A DNA stretch of 59,982 bases from a virus. A model generated the notes under the pieces. It saw only the letters and a program-made list of their open reading frames with translations, was not told where the DNA came from and ran no database searches. The stretch is taken from IMG/VR virus record IMGVR_UViG_3300011114_001028, positions 1 through 59,982 of that record. The stretch is one strand, 5' to 3'. Shown piece by piece: positions 40,738 to 49,978 of the stretch (its first letter is position 1; the number at the start of each line of letters is the position of its first letter). The translations under genes were made by a program, and so were the position numbers.

Positions 40738-42936
40738 ATGGCAGTAGCTCTTGTTTCACCTGGAATATTAGTAAGAGAAGTTGATCTTACCGTAGGTAGA
40801 GCGGATAATTTTGGAGTTAGTGCTGGCGCAATTGCTGGTCCATTTCAACAAGGACCTGTAGATTTTCCAGTAACAATTACTAATGAGCAAGATTTGCTTT
40901 CAGTATTCGGTAAACCAATTTCATCCGATAATCAATATGAATATTGGTTAAGTGCTTCATCTTTTCTTTCCTACACTGGGATTCTTCAAGTTGTAAGAAC
41001 TGATGGTAGCACATTAAATAACGCAAACGTTGGAGTTGGAATTGCAAGCACAACTTCAGCAAAGATTAAAAATTATGATGACTATCAGCAAAATTACGAG
41101 TCTGCTACAAATTTTTATTATGCAGCAAAAAATCCTGGAACTTGGGCAAATGGTTTAAAACTTTGCTATATCGATGATTTTGCAGATCAAACTTTGGGAA
41201 TTAATACTACCAATCCTGCAAATATTGGAGTTTTGGTTGGAAATGGTGTGACAACCAATTTAACTAATGTAGTTATTGCTGGAACAGGATCTACCTCATT
41301 GTTTACTGGATACTTGAAGGGAATTATTACTGGTGTTAGTACAGATTCTTCTAGTGGAAACAGTAGTTTTTCTGTAAAAGTTGTTTCGAGAGTTTCATCT
41401 GGTGGAACAGAAACTGCAGTTTATTATAGGCAAGGAAGTGACTACGAATTTAAAACATCAAGAACCGCAAGTTTTGTTCAATCAACTAGTGGAATCGTAA
41501 CATATTCTGCGGCAACTCTCACATCAGCAAATGATTGGTATGGAGATCAAACTTTAGGATTGACAAATAGTGTTGTTTACTGGAAATCAATATTAGATAA
41601 ACCTACCACAAACAAATATGTTTCGGATAGAAGTGGTAATGGTGATGCTTTACATATAGTTATAGTTGATGATACTGGAGTAGTAACCGGTATTCAGGGA
41701 AATATTCTTGAAAGACATGCCAATTTATCAAAAGCTTCAGATACAATTTCATCTGCTAATGCTCCAGAAATTGTTTACTATAAAGATTATCTTGCTTTAA
41801 ATTCTGCATATGTATTTGCTGGATATAGTCCATCAAACGCAAATGATGCAATTCAAGGAACTTTCCCAAGAGCAGTAGGTTTCTCGTCAGGATATACTCC
41901 AATAACAACTTCTCAAGGTCTCTGGGGAGGATTAGCACAAAATACTACATTTACAGCAATTGGAAATAAAACATATAACCTTGGTGGTGGTGTAAATTAT
42001 AATGCTTCTAATGGATACACTGCGGCATTATCAAATTTAATTACCTCATATGATCTTTTCAACAACCCAGAAGATATTGATGTTGATGTTTTAATTAATG
42101 GTCCCGGTTTAGCATCAAAAGAAGATTCTCAAGCAAAAGCAAATTATCTAATCAGTATTGCGGAAGCAAGAAAAGATTGTGTTGCTGTAATTTCACCATA
42201 TAGATCTGCTGTTGTTGGAACAAACTTAAACAATACTTCTTCTGCATCTCAAACCACAAACATTGTTACATTCTTTGATTCAATTACATCTTCATCTTAT
42301 GCAATTTTTGATAGTGGTTACAAATACATGTATGACAGATTTAACAATACTTTTAGATATGTGCCATGTAACGCTGATATTGCGGGATTGATGGTTAGAA
42401 CTGATCTAAACCAATTCCCTTGGTTTTCTCCTGCTGGGCAACAACGAGGAGTGTTTAACAATGCAGTTAAACTTGCATACAATCCAAGTAAGTCTCAAAG
42501 AGATTCACTTTATGTTGCTAGAGTCAATCCTGTAATTCTTCAACCAGGAATTGGAGTATTACTTTTTGGTGACAAAACTGGATTAGCATACAATTCAGCG
42601 TTTGATAGAATTAATGTTAGAAGACTTTTCCTAACTCTTGAAAAGAGTCTTACAAATGCTGCAAAAGCACAATTGTTTGAATTTAACGATGAAGTTACAA
42701 GAGCAAACTTTGTAAATATTGTAGAACCATTTCTCCGTGATGTCCAAGCAAAACGAGGAATTTATGATTTCTTAGTAATTTGCGATACTACTAATAACAC
42801 ACCAGATGTTATTGATAACAACGAATTTAGGGCTGATATTTATATCAAACCTGCAAAATCAATCAACTTTGTAAGTCTGACATTTGTTGCTACCCGTACG
42901 GGTGTGAGCTTTAGTGAAGTAGCTGGTAGAGTTTAA
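40738..42936 (+). CDS. 18: gp18 tail sheath protein
   Basis: The 732 residues (T4 gp18 has 659) begin MAVALVSPGILVREVDLTVGRADNFGVSAGAIAGPFQQGP, the standard sheath opening, and contain VDFPVTITNEQDLLSVFG. The C-terminal sheath block FNRINVRRLFLTLEKSLTNAAKAQLFEFND (here FDRINVRRLFLTLEK) and NRFRADIYIKPAKSINFVSLTF are present. It forms the contractile sheath. TAGGAG lies 6 nt before the ATG. The gene is in the tail operon with gp19, 23 nt downstream. Confidence 0.95.
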   Translation: MAVALVSPGILVREVDLTVGRADNFGVSAGAIAGPFQQGPVDFPVTITNEQDLLSVFGKPISSDNQYEYWLSASSFLSYTGILQVVRTDGSTLNNANVGVGIASTTSAKIKNYDDYQQNYESATNFYYAAKNPGTWANGLKLCYIDDFADQTLGINTTNPANIGVLVGNGVTTNLTNVVIAGTGSTSLFTGYLKGIITGVSTDSSSGNSSFSVKVVSRVSSGGTETAVYYRQGSDYEFKTSRTASFVQSTSGIVTYSAATLTSANDWYGDQTLGLTNSVVYWKSILDKPTTNKYVSDRSGNGDALHIVIVDDTGVVTGIQGNILERHANLSKASDTISSANAPEIVYYKDYLALNSAYVFAGYSPSNANDAIQGTFPRAVGFSSGYTPITTSQGLWGGLAQNTTFTAIGNKTYNLGGGVNYNASNGYTAALSNLITSYDLFNNPEDIDVDVLINGPGLASKEDSQAKANYLISIAEARKDCVAVISPYRSAVVGTNLNNTSSASQTTNIVTFFDSITSSSYAIFDSGYKYMYDRFNNTFRYVPCNADIAGLMVRTDLNQFPWFSPAGQQRGVFNNAVKLAYNPSKSQRDSLYVARVNPVILQPGIGVLLFGDKTGLAYNSAFDRINVRRLFLTLEKSLTNAAKAQLFEFNDEVTRANFVNIVEPFLRDVQAKRGIYDFLVICDTTNNTPDVIDNNEFRADIYIKPAKSINFVSLTFVATRTGVSFSEVAGRV

Positions 42937-42959
42937 TTTAATTAACGGAGATTAAAACA

Positions 42960-43556
42960 ATGGCAATTCCAATTAGAAAGATCACAGATTTTAAAGGTCA
43001 ACTTACTGGGGGTGGTGCAAGAAGCAACCTTTTTGAAGTTGAAATGGCTTTTCCCTCAGATTTATCAACTGTTGCTGGTAATGAAGTTTTGACAAAAAGT
43101 AGATACCTTTGTAAAACTGCTAATCTTCCAGCATCCACTGTAGCACCAATTGATGTACCATTTAGAGGAAGAATTTTAAAAGTTGCTGGAGATCGAACGT
43201 TTGATCCTTGGACAATTACTATTATTAACGATACAGACTTTAAAATTCGCCATGCTTATGAGAGCTGGGCAAACATTTTGAGTAAGTTGGATAACAATAC
43301 TGGGTATATTGATCCAGCAAGTTATCATGCGGATATGGTAATTTACCAACTTGGAAGAGATGTTGATGGAACAAAGAAAAGTGGTGCCACTGGAAACGTT
43401 TCAACATTAAGAAGTTATAAACTTTTTGGAACTTTCCCAACTTCAGTAAGTGCAATTGATGTTTCTTATGATTCAACAAATGCGATTGAAGAATTTACTG
43501 TGGAACTTCAAGTTTTATACATGGAAATCAATGATGGTCCTGGTACACTCGCATAA
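42960..43556 (+). CDS. 19: gp19 tail tube protein
   Basis: The 198 residues (T4 gp19 has 163) show FKGQLTGGGARSNLFEVEM, KTANLPASTVAPIDVPFRGRILKVAGDRTFDPWTITIINDTDFKIRHAYESW and SAIDVSYDSTNAIEEFTVELQV, the conserved tube protein core. It polymerises as hexameric rings inside the sheath. ACGGAG (42945-42950) is the Shine-Dalgarno. Confidence 0.95.
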   Translation: MAIPIRKITDFKGQLTGGGARSNLFEVEMAFPSDLSTVAGNEVLTKSRYLCKTANLPASTVAPIDVPFRGRILKVAGDRTFDPWTITIINDTDFKIRHAYESWANILSKLDNNTGYIDPASYHADMVIYQLGRDVDGTKKSGATGNVSTLRSYKLFGTFPTSVSAIDVSYDSTNAIEEFTVELQVLYMEINDGPGTLA

Positions 43557-43559
43557 ATA
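43552..43559 (+). promoter_or_regulatory. Late promoter element CATAAATA (gp20)
   Basis: This one-base variant of TATAAATA overlaps the gp19 stop codon and lies 29 nt before the gp20 ATG. Confidence 0.55.
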
Positions 43560-43588
43560 AGATATCAAAACATAATTAACTTTACAAT

Positions 43589-45232
43589 ATGGCAAATCTT
43601 TTTGGATTTTCGATTGAGGATAATAATCGTTTACCAAAATCTGCGACATCTCCAGTACCTCCCAATAGTGAAGATGGAGTTGAGCATTTTGTAAGTAGTG
43701 GATTTTATGGACAATATGTAGATATTGAGGGAGTATATCGTACTGAAGCTGATTTGATTAAAAGATATCGTGAGATGTCTTTGCATCCAGAATGCGATAT
43801 GGCAATTGAAGATGTTGTAAATGAAGCGATTGTGAGCGATTTGTATGATACTCCCGTACAAATTGATCTCACAAATCTAAATGCAAGTGATGGAATCAAA
43901 AAAATTATTCGTAAAGAATTTGATTACATTAAATCACTTTTAGATTTTGATAAAAAAAGTCATGAAATTTTTAGAAATTGGTACATAGATGGAAGAATTT
44001 ATTATCATAAAATTGTAGATTTGAAAGATACTGAATCTGGTATTCAAGAATTGAGATTTATGGATGCCATTAAAGTAAAACATGTGCGTCAACTCAAAAA
44101 AAGTGGAAAAATACTTAGTGGTATTGATAGAGCTCAAGGGAATAGTCCATTAGCAAGTTTTCCGGAAATTGAAGAATATTTCATATACACTCAACAAGAA
44201 AAATATCCAAATACTTTACAATCTGTAGATCAGTCAATCAAAATTGCAAAAGATGCAATTACTTGTTGCACTTCTGGATTGGTTGATAGAAATAAAGGTA
44301 ATGTACTTTCATGGCTTCATAAAGCAATCAAATCCCTCAATCAACTAAGAATGATTGAAGATAGTCTTGTAATCTATCGCCTTTCTCGTGCTCCTGAAAG
44401 AAGAATTTTTTATATTGATGTTGGAAATCTTCCTAAAATTAAAGCGGAGCAATATCTTCGTGATGTAATGCAACGTTATCGCAATAAACTTGTTTATGAT
44501 GCACAAACAGGTGAAATTCGTGATGATAAAAAACATATGTCCATGATGGAAGATTTTTGGTTACCTCGTCGTGAAGGTGGTAGAGGAACTGAAATTACTA
44601 CACTTCCTGGTGGTCAAAATCTTGGAGAATTGGCTGACATTCAATATTTTCAGAAGAAACTTTTTCAATCATTAAATGTACCATCATCAAGACTTGCTGG
44701 GGATGGTGGATTCAATATGGGTCGTTCATCAGAAATTTTAAGAGATGAATTAAAATTTAGTAAATTTGTAGGAAGACTTAGAAAAAGATTTAGTGGAATT
44801 TTCAGTGATATTCTTAGAACTCAATTAATTCTTAAAAATGTCATCACTCCAGAAGACTGGGATAAGATGAGTCAGCATATTCAATATGATTTTCTTTACG
44901 ATAATCATTTTTCAGAATTGAAAGAAGCAGAACTTTTAACGGAAAGATTAAATCTTGTTGTTGCTGCAGAACCTTATGTTGGAAAATATTATTCTCAAGA
45001 TTATATGAGGCGTAGAATTTTACGTCAAACTGATGAAGATATTATTGAGCAAGATCAATTAATTAAACAAGAAATTGAAGATGGTATTATACCAGATCCA
45101 AGTATTCCCGTAGATCCCATGACTGGAATGCCTATGGAAACTAGTGGAGAATTGTTAGGTAAAGTACCAAAAGAACCAGATATGGAGTCCCAAGCAAAGG
45201 TTGTTGAAATTCCAAAAGGCGGAGAGATATAA
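43589..45232 (+). CDS. 20: gp20 portal protein
   Basis: The 547 residues (T4 gp20 has 524) show YRTEADLIKRYREMSLHPECDMAIEDVVNEAIV, DIQYFQKKLFQSLNVPSSRL and GRSSEILRDELKFSKFVGRLRKRF, strongly conserved portal text. RAPERRIFYIDVGNLPK and QRYRNKLVYDAQTGEIRDDK are also typical. It forms the dodecameric portal vertex that nucleates head assembly and docks the terminase. The C-terminus carries a proline-rich IPDPSIPVDPMTGMP tail. Confidence 0.95.
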   Translation: MANLFGFSIEDNNRLPKSATSPVPPNSEDGVEHFVSSGFYGQYVDIEGVYRTEADLIKRYREMSLHPECDMAIEDVVNEAIVSDLYDTPVQIDLTNLNASDGIKKIIRKEFDYIKSLLDFDKKSHEIFRNWYIDGRIYYHKIVDLKDTESGIQELRFMDAIKVKHVRQLKKSGKILSGIDRAQGNSPLASFPEIEEYFIYTQQEKYPNTLQSVDQSIKIAKDAITCCTSGLVDRNKGNVLSWLHKAIKSLNQLRMIEDSLVIYRLSRAPERRIFYIDVGNLPKIKAEQYLRDVMQRYRNKLVYDAQTGEIRDDKKHMSMMEDFWLPRREGGRGTEITTLPGGQNLGELADIQYFQKKLFQSLNVPSSRLAGDGGFNMGRSSEILRDELKFSKFVGRLRKRFSGIFSDILRTQLILKNVITPEDWDKMSQHIQYDFLYDNHFSELKEAELLTERLNLVVAAEPYVGKYYSQDYMRRRILRQTDEDIIEQDQLIKQEIEDGIIPDPSIPVDPMTGMPMETSGELLGKVPKEPDMESQAKVVEIPKGGEI

Positions 45233-45234
45233 TT

Positions 45235-45242
45235 CATAAATA
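45235..45242 (+). promoter_or_regulatory. Late promoter element CATAAATA (gp67-like)
   Basis: This one-base variant of TATAAATA lies 26 nt before the ATG at 45269, starting 3 nt after the gp20 stop. Confidence 0.5.
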
Positions 45243-45268
45243 CAAACATAACAACTACATCTATAAAA

Positions 45269-45490
45269 ATGGAAGAGTTAATGGATATTATTGCGACTAA
45301 TGAATCACCATCACAAGTAAGTGATAAAATTAAAGATTTACTTTTTTCAAAATCTGCAGAAAGACTTGAAAATATGAGATCCGCAGTTGCCTCACAATTA
45401 TTTGGTGAAAATGAAAGTGAGGAAGAAACTGATGAAACTGAAGATGAATATGAAGATGAATATGAAGAAGATGAGAATGAAGATAATTAA
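45269..45490 (+). CDS. 67: gp67-like prohead core protein
   Basis: The 73 residues start MEELMDIIATNESPSQVSDKIKDLLFSKSAERL and end in a strongly acidic tail (Glu/Asp/Tyr repeats from about residue 48). This matches the small prohead core gp67 in size and composition and sits at its usual place between gp20 and gp21. gp67 is part of the scaffold that determines head shape and is degraded by the gp21 protease. Confidence 0.75.
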   Translation: MEELMDIIATNESPSQVSDKIKDLLFSKSAERLENMRSAVASQLFGENESEEETDETEDEYEDEYEEDENEDN

Positions 45491-45496
45491 TTATAT

Positions 45497-45504
45497 TATA
45501 AATA
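45497..45504 (+). promoter_or_regulatory. Late promoter element TATAAATA (45526 gene)
   Basis: This exact consensus lies 21 nt before the ATG at 45526, 6 nt after the gp67-like stop. Confidence 0.6.
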
Positions 45505-45525
45505 ATTAATAAACTTATTGTACAT

Positions 45526-46083
45526 ATGGCTCATAAACCAGTAGGATCGGGATTTACAGCAACCTCAAATGGAACTAGTTCTCAAAGTGATACTTTTACA
45601 CAATATACTGATACTTTGAGAATTGTTGCTGTAGGTAAAAATGGACACGTTGCTGTTGGAACAAATCCCACAGCATCTCATGTTGATTATTTTTTAGTTG
45701 ATGCACTCCCAGAAACTTTATCTATAGGAAAACCAAAATCACAAAAAGTTGTTGGAATTACTACTGGAACTACAACGATTTTAGATTTTCCTGAAGGAAC
45801 TGGATCCCCCTTCGATGTGAATGATACAGTTACTTTAACTGTAAGCAATCAACCATATTTTGATTTTTCACATAAAGTTGTTACCTCTGTAAATAATTCT
45901 TCAAATATTTCAGGATTTTATAGCACCAGAATTACCGTAAATCATAACACATCTGGAATTGCCACTGCATACAATTCAAACAATTATGCAGATTTAAAAA
46001 AATCATTAAAGGCTGCATTTATGTCTGATGGTGGTAGTGGATTTGCATATTTTCAACAAATTCAAATTTCAGGAGATCAATGA
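45526..46083 (+). CDS. Virion-candidate protein between gp67 and gp21 (185 aa)
   Basis: The 185 residues are beta-rich, with repeating Ser/Thr/Asn (TDTLRIVAVGKNGHVAVGTNPTASHVDYFLVDALPETLSIGKP). The centre contains FDVNDTVTLTVSNQPYFDFSHKVVTSV, a beta-sandwich look like other virion proteins here. The C-terminus ends DLKKSLKAAFMSDGGSGFAYFQQI. In T4 the slot holds gp68, to which I see no likeness. It has its own exact late element and overlaps the gp21 start region by 4 nt. A head accessory or decoration protein is possible but unproven. Confidence 0.6.
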   Translation: MAHKPVGSGFTATSNGTSSQSDTFTQYTDTLRIVAVGKNGHVAVGTNPTASHVDYFLVDALPETLSIGKPKSQKVVGITTGTTTILDFPEGTGSPFDVNDTVTLTVSNQPYFDFSHKVVTSVNNSSNISGFYSTRITVNHNTSGIATAYNSNNYADLKKSLKAAFMSDGGSGFAYFQQIQISGDQ

Positions 46084-46733
46084 TGAAACTTATCAGAGAA
46101 GAAATCGAATCAGTAGAGTTTATCGTTGAAAGTCATAACGGTAAAAGATCACTTTATATTGAAGGAGTTTTTCTTCAGGGAGATATAAGAAATCGTAATG
46201 GTCGTATGTATCCAATGGATGTTTTGCGCCGTGAAGTTTGTAGGTATAGTGAAAATCATATTCAACCTGGAAGAGCACTTGGGGAGTTGGGACATCCAGA
46301 TGGTCCAACTGTAAACCTTGATCGAGTTTCTCATAAAATAATTTCATTAAAGGAAAGTGGATCAAATTTTGTTGGAAAGGCAAAAATTCTTGGCACACCT
46401 ATGGGTAAGATTGCAGAGTCTCTCATTAGTGAAGGTGTGAAACTTGGTGTTTCTTCTCGTGGTGTTGGATCACTTCAACTTACTCGTGAAGGAATTAATG
46501 TTGTGGGTGAAGATTTTATGCTTGCAACTGCTGCTGATATTGTTGCAGATCCTTCTGCTCCAGATGCTTTTGTATCGGGAATTATGGAAGGAAAAGATTG
46601 GGTATGGGACGGAGGTATTCTTCGTGAAAAATATGCTACTAAAACATATAAAAGAATTAATACCCTCGTAACACAAAAAAAACTTGATGAAAATAAATTA
46701 AATCTTTTTAATGATTTCCTCACAAATCTTTAA
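46080..46733 (+). CDS. 21: gp21 prohead core protease
   Basis: The 217 residues (T4 gp21 has 212) contain the catalytic blocks GRALGELGHPDGPTVNLDRVSH (His72) and LGVSSRGVGS (Ser125 or Ser126), as in the herpes-virus-like prohead proteases. It matures the prohead by cleaving gp22, gp67 and gp23 at (I/L)-x-E sites. Two ATGs are possible: 46080 and 46083. AGGAG at 46071-46075 is better spaced for 46083. The start overlaps the previous stop. Confidence 0.93.
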   Translation: MMKLIREEIESVEFIVESHNGKRSLYIEGVFLQGDIRNRNGRMYPMDVLRREVCRYSENHIQPGRALGELGHPDGPTVNLDRVSHKIISLKESGSNFVGKAKILGTPMGKIAESLISEGVKLGVSSRGVGSLQLTREGINVVGEDFMLATAADIVADPSAPDAFVSGIMEGKDWVWDGGILREKYATKTYKRINTLVTQKKLDENKLNLFNDFLTNL

Positions 46734-46735
46734 AT

Positions 46736-46743
46736 TATAAATA
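46736..46743 (+). promoter_or_regulatory. Late promoter element TATAAATA (gp22)
   Basis: This exact consensus lies 36 nt before the gp22 ATG, 2 nt after the gp21 stop. Confidence 0.65.
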
Positions 46744-46779
46744 AATATAGATTTAACATAGGTAAATCGGAGAGTTCAA

Positions 46780-47883
46780 ATGTCCCGTGGTAAAAACTTA
46801 CAAGAAATGGAAACAGGCACCGCTCAATCTCGTACTGCTGTGAATGCGAATGCTAAAGCTGCAGAACCAATGCCACATTTAACAGGAAATATTCCTGATG
46901 GTCAATCTGCAAGTTGGGAAGACTGTGGAGGACCAACTCCAGAAAATTACAAACCAGATGACGATTCTGCAAAAATGTCCCCAGGATCAACATTGAAGCA
47001 AGTAAGAGATGTTGTGACTAGGGGTGCTAAGGCTGCAGAGGCAATGAAAAAAATGAAAGAAGAAAAGGAGGAAAATAAAGAAGAAGATGATGATGAAGAA
47101 GATGAAAAGAAAAAAAATAAAAAGAAAAGCGAAGATGATGATGATGAAGATATGGAAGAAGAGTATGACATCGAAAGTGATGTAAATGCGTTAATTAGTG
47201 GAGAAGATTTATCAGAGGAATTCAAAGAAAAGGCAAAAACCATCTTTGAAGCTGCTCTGAAATCCAAAGTTAACGAAATTAAAGAAGCACTTGAATCTCA
47301 ATACGTTGAAAGACTTAATGAAGAAATTGAAGAAATTAAAGAAGAGTTTCAAGATAGGGTTGATTCTTACTTAGAATATGTTTCTGAAGAATGGATCGAA
47401 GAGAATCAACTTGCAATTGAGCACGGGCTCAAGTCCGAGCTTACTGAATCATTCCTTATGGGAATGAAACAACTTTTTGAAGATCATTATGTATCAATCC
47501 CTGAAGATAAATATGATGTAGTCCATACTATGGTTAATAAACTTGATGAAATGGAAACAAAACTCAACGAACAAATTGAAAGAAATATTTCTCTGAATAA
47601 GAGACTGGCGGAATCAGTTGCTGATGGGATTGTTAGCGAGATATCTGAGGGTCTAACGATCACTCAAAAAGAAAAACTTGCTTCTCTTGCTGAAAATGTT
47701 GAGTTTGAGGGTGAAAACGATTTTCGTGAAAGAGTTGAAACTCTAAAGGAATCTTATTTCCCAAGAGTAGTAAATCAAAACAGAAATTCAGACAATTTAA
47801 ATGAAAGTGTTGAGAGTCAACCAGAATACACTGGTACTATGGCAACTTATTTGAATGCTCTGTCTGCTGTCACTAAGAAATGA
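46780..47883 (+). CDS. 22: gp22 prohead core scaffolding protein
   Basis: The 367 residues show a disordered N-terminal region, then a long run of Lys/Glu/Asp (about residues 88-135), then a helical coiled-coil core: VNALISGEDLSEEFKEKAKTIFEAALKSKVNEIK and SELTESFLMGMKQLFEDHYVSIPEDKYDVV. These match the scaffolding protein gp22 (T4 has 269 residues). It fills the prohead and is digested by gp21. The C-terminus (EYTGTMATYLNALSAVTKK) is also conserved. Confidence 0.9.
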   Translation: MSRGKNLQEMETGTAQSRTAVNANAKAAEPMPHLTGNIPDGQSASWEDCGGPTPENYKPDDDSAKMSPGSTLKQVRDVVTRGAKAAEAMKKMKEEKEENKEEDDDEEDEKKKNKKKSEDDDDEDMEEEYDIESDVNALISGEDLSEEFKEKAKTIFEAALKSKVNEIKEALESQYVERLNEEIEEIKEEFQDRVDSYLEYVSEEWIEENQLAIEHGLKSELTESFLMGMKQLFEDHYVSIPEDKYDVVHTMVNKLDEMETKLNEQIERNISLNKRLAESVADGIVSEISEGLTITQKEKLASLAENVEFEGENDFRERVETLKESYFPRVVNQNRNSDNLNESVESQPEYTGTMATYLNALSAVTKK

Positions 47884-47892
47884 ATTTAATAT

Positions 47893-47900
47893 TATAAACA
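47893..47900 (+). promoter_or_regulatory. Late-promoter-like element TATAAACA (gp23)
   Basis: TATAAACA differs from TATAAATA at one base and lies 30 nt before the gp23 ATG. AAGGT about 10 nt upstream of the ATG is the Shine-Dalgarno. Confidence 0.45.
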
Positions 47901-47930
47901 AACCCACAAACAAAAACAAGGTAAAAACAA

Positions 47931-49346
47931 ATGTTTGAGAACATTCACCAAATTCAAGAGAAGTGGAAACCACTTCTAGATTATGACGGTCTTGATACAA
48001 TTAGAGATCCCCATCGTAGAGCGGTAACTGCTGCCCTCCTCGAAAACCAAGAAAAATTCCTCAGAGAGGAAAGAGCTTTCATGTATGAGTCCCCTGTTGG
48101 ACTCTACGAAACCCCAACCATGTCAGGCAACGCTGCTGGCGCTTCAGGCGCATTTAGCGGGTCTGCTACTACATCTGGTCCTGTTGCTGGTTTTGATCCA
48201 GTTTTGATCTCTCTGATTAGACGCTCGATGCCTAATCTGGTTGCTTATGATCTTGCTGGTGTGCAACCAATGAATGGTCCTACTGGACTCATCTTTGCAA
48301 TGCGCTCACGTTATGTTAATCAGTCTGGCACAGAAGCATTCTTCAACGAAGTAGATACTGCATTCTCTGGAGAAAACTCAAACTTCAGTGCAACTGCAGG
48401 ATTCTCTTCAGCAACATCTGGTTTTGGTACTACTGCACAATCAGGAACTAACCCAGGTCTTCTCAACCCAGAATCAAGTCAAGTTCCAGGAACCTACAAC
48501 GTAGGTCAGGGTATGGTTACTGGAGATTCTGAGAATCTTGGAGTTTCTGGTGGTGCTCAGTTTAACGAGATGGCTTTCTCAATCGAGAAGGTAACCGTAA
48601 CTGCAAAGTCACGCGCTCTGAAAGCCGAGTATTCACTTGAGCTTGCACAAGACCTTAAGGCAATTCATGGTCTGAATGCTGAAGCGGAATTGGCAAACAT
48701 TCTCTCAACAGAGATTCTTGCTGAAATCAACCGTGAAGTTATCAGAACCATCTATAAGGTTGCTGAATCTGGTGCTGCTGTTGGTACTGCCACTGCTGGC
48801 ACATTCGACCTTGACGTTGATTCAAACGGTCGTTGGTCAGTTGAGAAATTCAAAGGACTTCTTTTCCAAATCGAGCGTGATGCTAACGCAATCGCACAAA
48901 GAACTCGTCGTGGAAAGGGCAACATCATCATGTGCTCTGCTGACGTTGCTTCAGCATTGACCATGGCTGGTGTGCTCGATTACACTCCTGCACTCAATGC
49001 TAATCTTAACGTTGATGACACTGGCAATACTTTTGCTGGAACAATCAATGGTAAGTATCGTGTTTATATTGATCCTTACGCTGCTAACGTAGCTTCAACT
49101 CATTACTACGTTGTAGGTTATAAAGGTTCTTCACCTTATGACGCAGGTATCTTCTACTGCCCATATATTCCTCTCCAAATGGTTCGTGCCGTTGGTGAGA
49201 ATACCTTCCAACCAAAAATCGGGTTTAAGACTCGTTATGGTATGGTTGCCAACCCATTCGCTGCTGGCACATCCCAAGGTATGGGTGGACTATATCCTAA
49301 CGCAAATCGTTACTACAGACGTGTTGCTGTTACAAACCTTATGTGA
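47931..49346 (+). CDS. 23: gp23 major capsid protein
   Basis: The 471 residues begin ENIHQIQEKWKPLLDYDGLDTIRDPHRRAVTAALLENQEKFLREE, followed by VGLYETPTMSGNAAGASG. The gp21 cleavage site probably lies after LYE at residue 60. Conserved text includes FDPVLISLIRRSMPNLVAYDLAGVQPMNGPTGLIFAMRSRYV and IEKVTVTAKSRALKAEYSLELAQDLKAIHGLNAEAELANILSTEI. It is the capsid shell protein. Codons here end in C or G far more often than in the neighbouring genes, fitting very high expression. A strong terminator follows immediately. Confidence 0.97.
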   Translation: MFENIHQIQEKWKPLLDYDGLDTIRDPHRRAVTAALLENQEKFLREERAFMYESPVGLYETPTMSGNAAGASGAFSGSATTSGPVAGFDPVLISLIRRSMPNLVAYDLAGVQPMNGPTGLIFAMRSRYVNQSGTEAFFNEVDTAFSGENSNFSATAGFSSATSGFGTTAQSGTNPGLLNPESSQVPGTYNVGQGMVTGDSENLGVSGGAQFNEMAFSIEKVTVTAKSRALKAEYSLELAQDLKAIHGLNAEAELANILSTEILAEINREVIRTIYKVAESGAAVGTATAGTFDLDVDSNGRWSVEKFKGLLFQIERDANAIAQRTRRGKGNIIMCSADVASALTMAGVLDYTPALNANLNVDDTGNTFAGTINGKYRVYIDPYAANVASTHYYVVGYKGSSPYDAGIFYCPYIPLQMVRAVGENTFQPKIGFKTRYGMVANPFAAGTSQGMGGLYPNANRYYRRVAVTNLM

Positions 49347-49366
49347 GTTATTCTCACAAAATTCTG

Positions 49367-49394
49367 GAGGGTCCCAAAAGGACCCTCTTTTTTT
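49367..49394 (+). terminator. Rho-independent terminator after gp23
   Basis: GAGGGTCC (49367-49374) and GGACCCTC (49380-49387) form a perfect 8-bp stem with a 5-nt loop, followed by seven T (49388-49394). It is the clearest terminator in the window and ends the capsid transcript. Confidence 0.9.
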
Positions 49395-49395
49395 G

Positions 49396-49403
49396 TCTAA
49401 ATA
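49396..49403 (+). promoter_or_regulatory. Late-promoter-like element TCTAAATA
   Basis: It lies just after the gp23 terminator and 8 nt before the ATG at 49412. It is the same one-base variant as at 2654-2661. Confidence 0.4.
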
Positions 49404-49411
49404 CTTCAAAA

Positions 49412-49978
49412 ATGGCAATAAAAAACCCGTATAATAGACAGATAAAAAATAGAAATTTTTTATCTCCATCAGGATTTAAGTTTATTTTAGCAAATTATCC
49501 TCAAGTTGATTTTTTTTCTAATGAAGCGAACTTGCCAGGAATTACTTTAGGAACTGCAATTCAACCAACTTATTTGAAAGATATTGACATTCCAGGTGAT
49601 AAATTAACTTATGAAGATTTTTCTTTACAATTTATTGTAGACGAAGATATGAAAAATTATACTCAAATTCACAATTGGATGCGAGGGCTTGGATATCCAG
49701 AAAGTATTCAAGAAATTGCAAATTTAAAAAGTGAAAATGATTATAATCCACCAACAGTTAATAATACAGATATTCAATATTATTCAGATGGAACTTTAGA
49801 AATTTTAGATAGTAATCAAAATCCAAAATTTTTGGTAAAATTTTATCAACTATTTCCAATATCACTATCAACTTTAATATTTGATGCTACCATTACAGAT
49901 ACAAATTACTTTACAGCAACAGTAAATTTCAAATATACTTTATATGATATAATGAATACATTTAACACCAAAGTATGA
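49412..49978 (+). CDS. 3: gp3-like tail completion / tube-type protein (188 aa)
   Basis: The start is ATG 49412 (MAIKNPYNRQIKNRNF). A longer frame from 49343 would run through the gp23 terminator and is not used. SPSGFKFILANYPQVDFFSNEANLPGITLG and DKLTYEDFSLQFIVDEDMKNYTQIHNWMRGLGYPES are the conserved core of a tube-like protein family. In cyanophages the gene after gp23 is annotated, as I recall, as gp3, the tail terminator, and the length (188) is near T4 gp3 (176). Identity as gp3 is from position and size. Confidence 0.6.
   Translation: MAIKNPYNRQIKNRNFLSPSGFKFILANYPQVDFFSNEANLPGITLGTAIQPTYLKDIDIPGDKLTYEDFSLQFIVDEDMKNYTQIHNWMRGLGYPESIQEIANLKSENDYNPPTVNNTDIQYYSDGTLEILDSNQNPKFLVKFYQLFPISLSTLIFDATITDTNYFTATVNFKYTLYDIMNTFNTKV

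Noticed and set aside
46444-46671. Same-strand alternative frames inside gp21 and others
   Set aside because: Frames at 33629-33865, 46444-46671, 48676-48960, 49138-49434 and 55130-55330 lie in a second frame of well-supported genes and have no start signals or recognisable sequence.
49343-49411. Longer N-terminus for the gp3-like protein
   Set aside because: The extension would be translated through the gp23 terminator hairpin. ATG 49412 gives the conserved start and follows the terminator.
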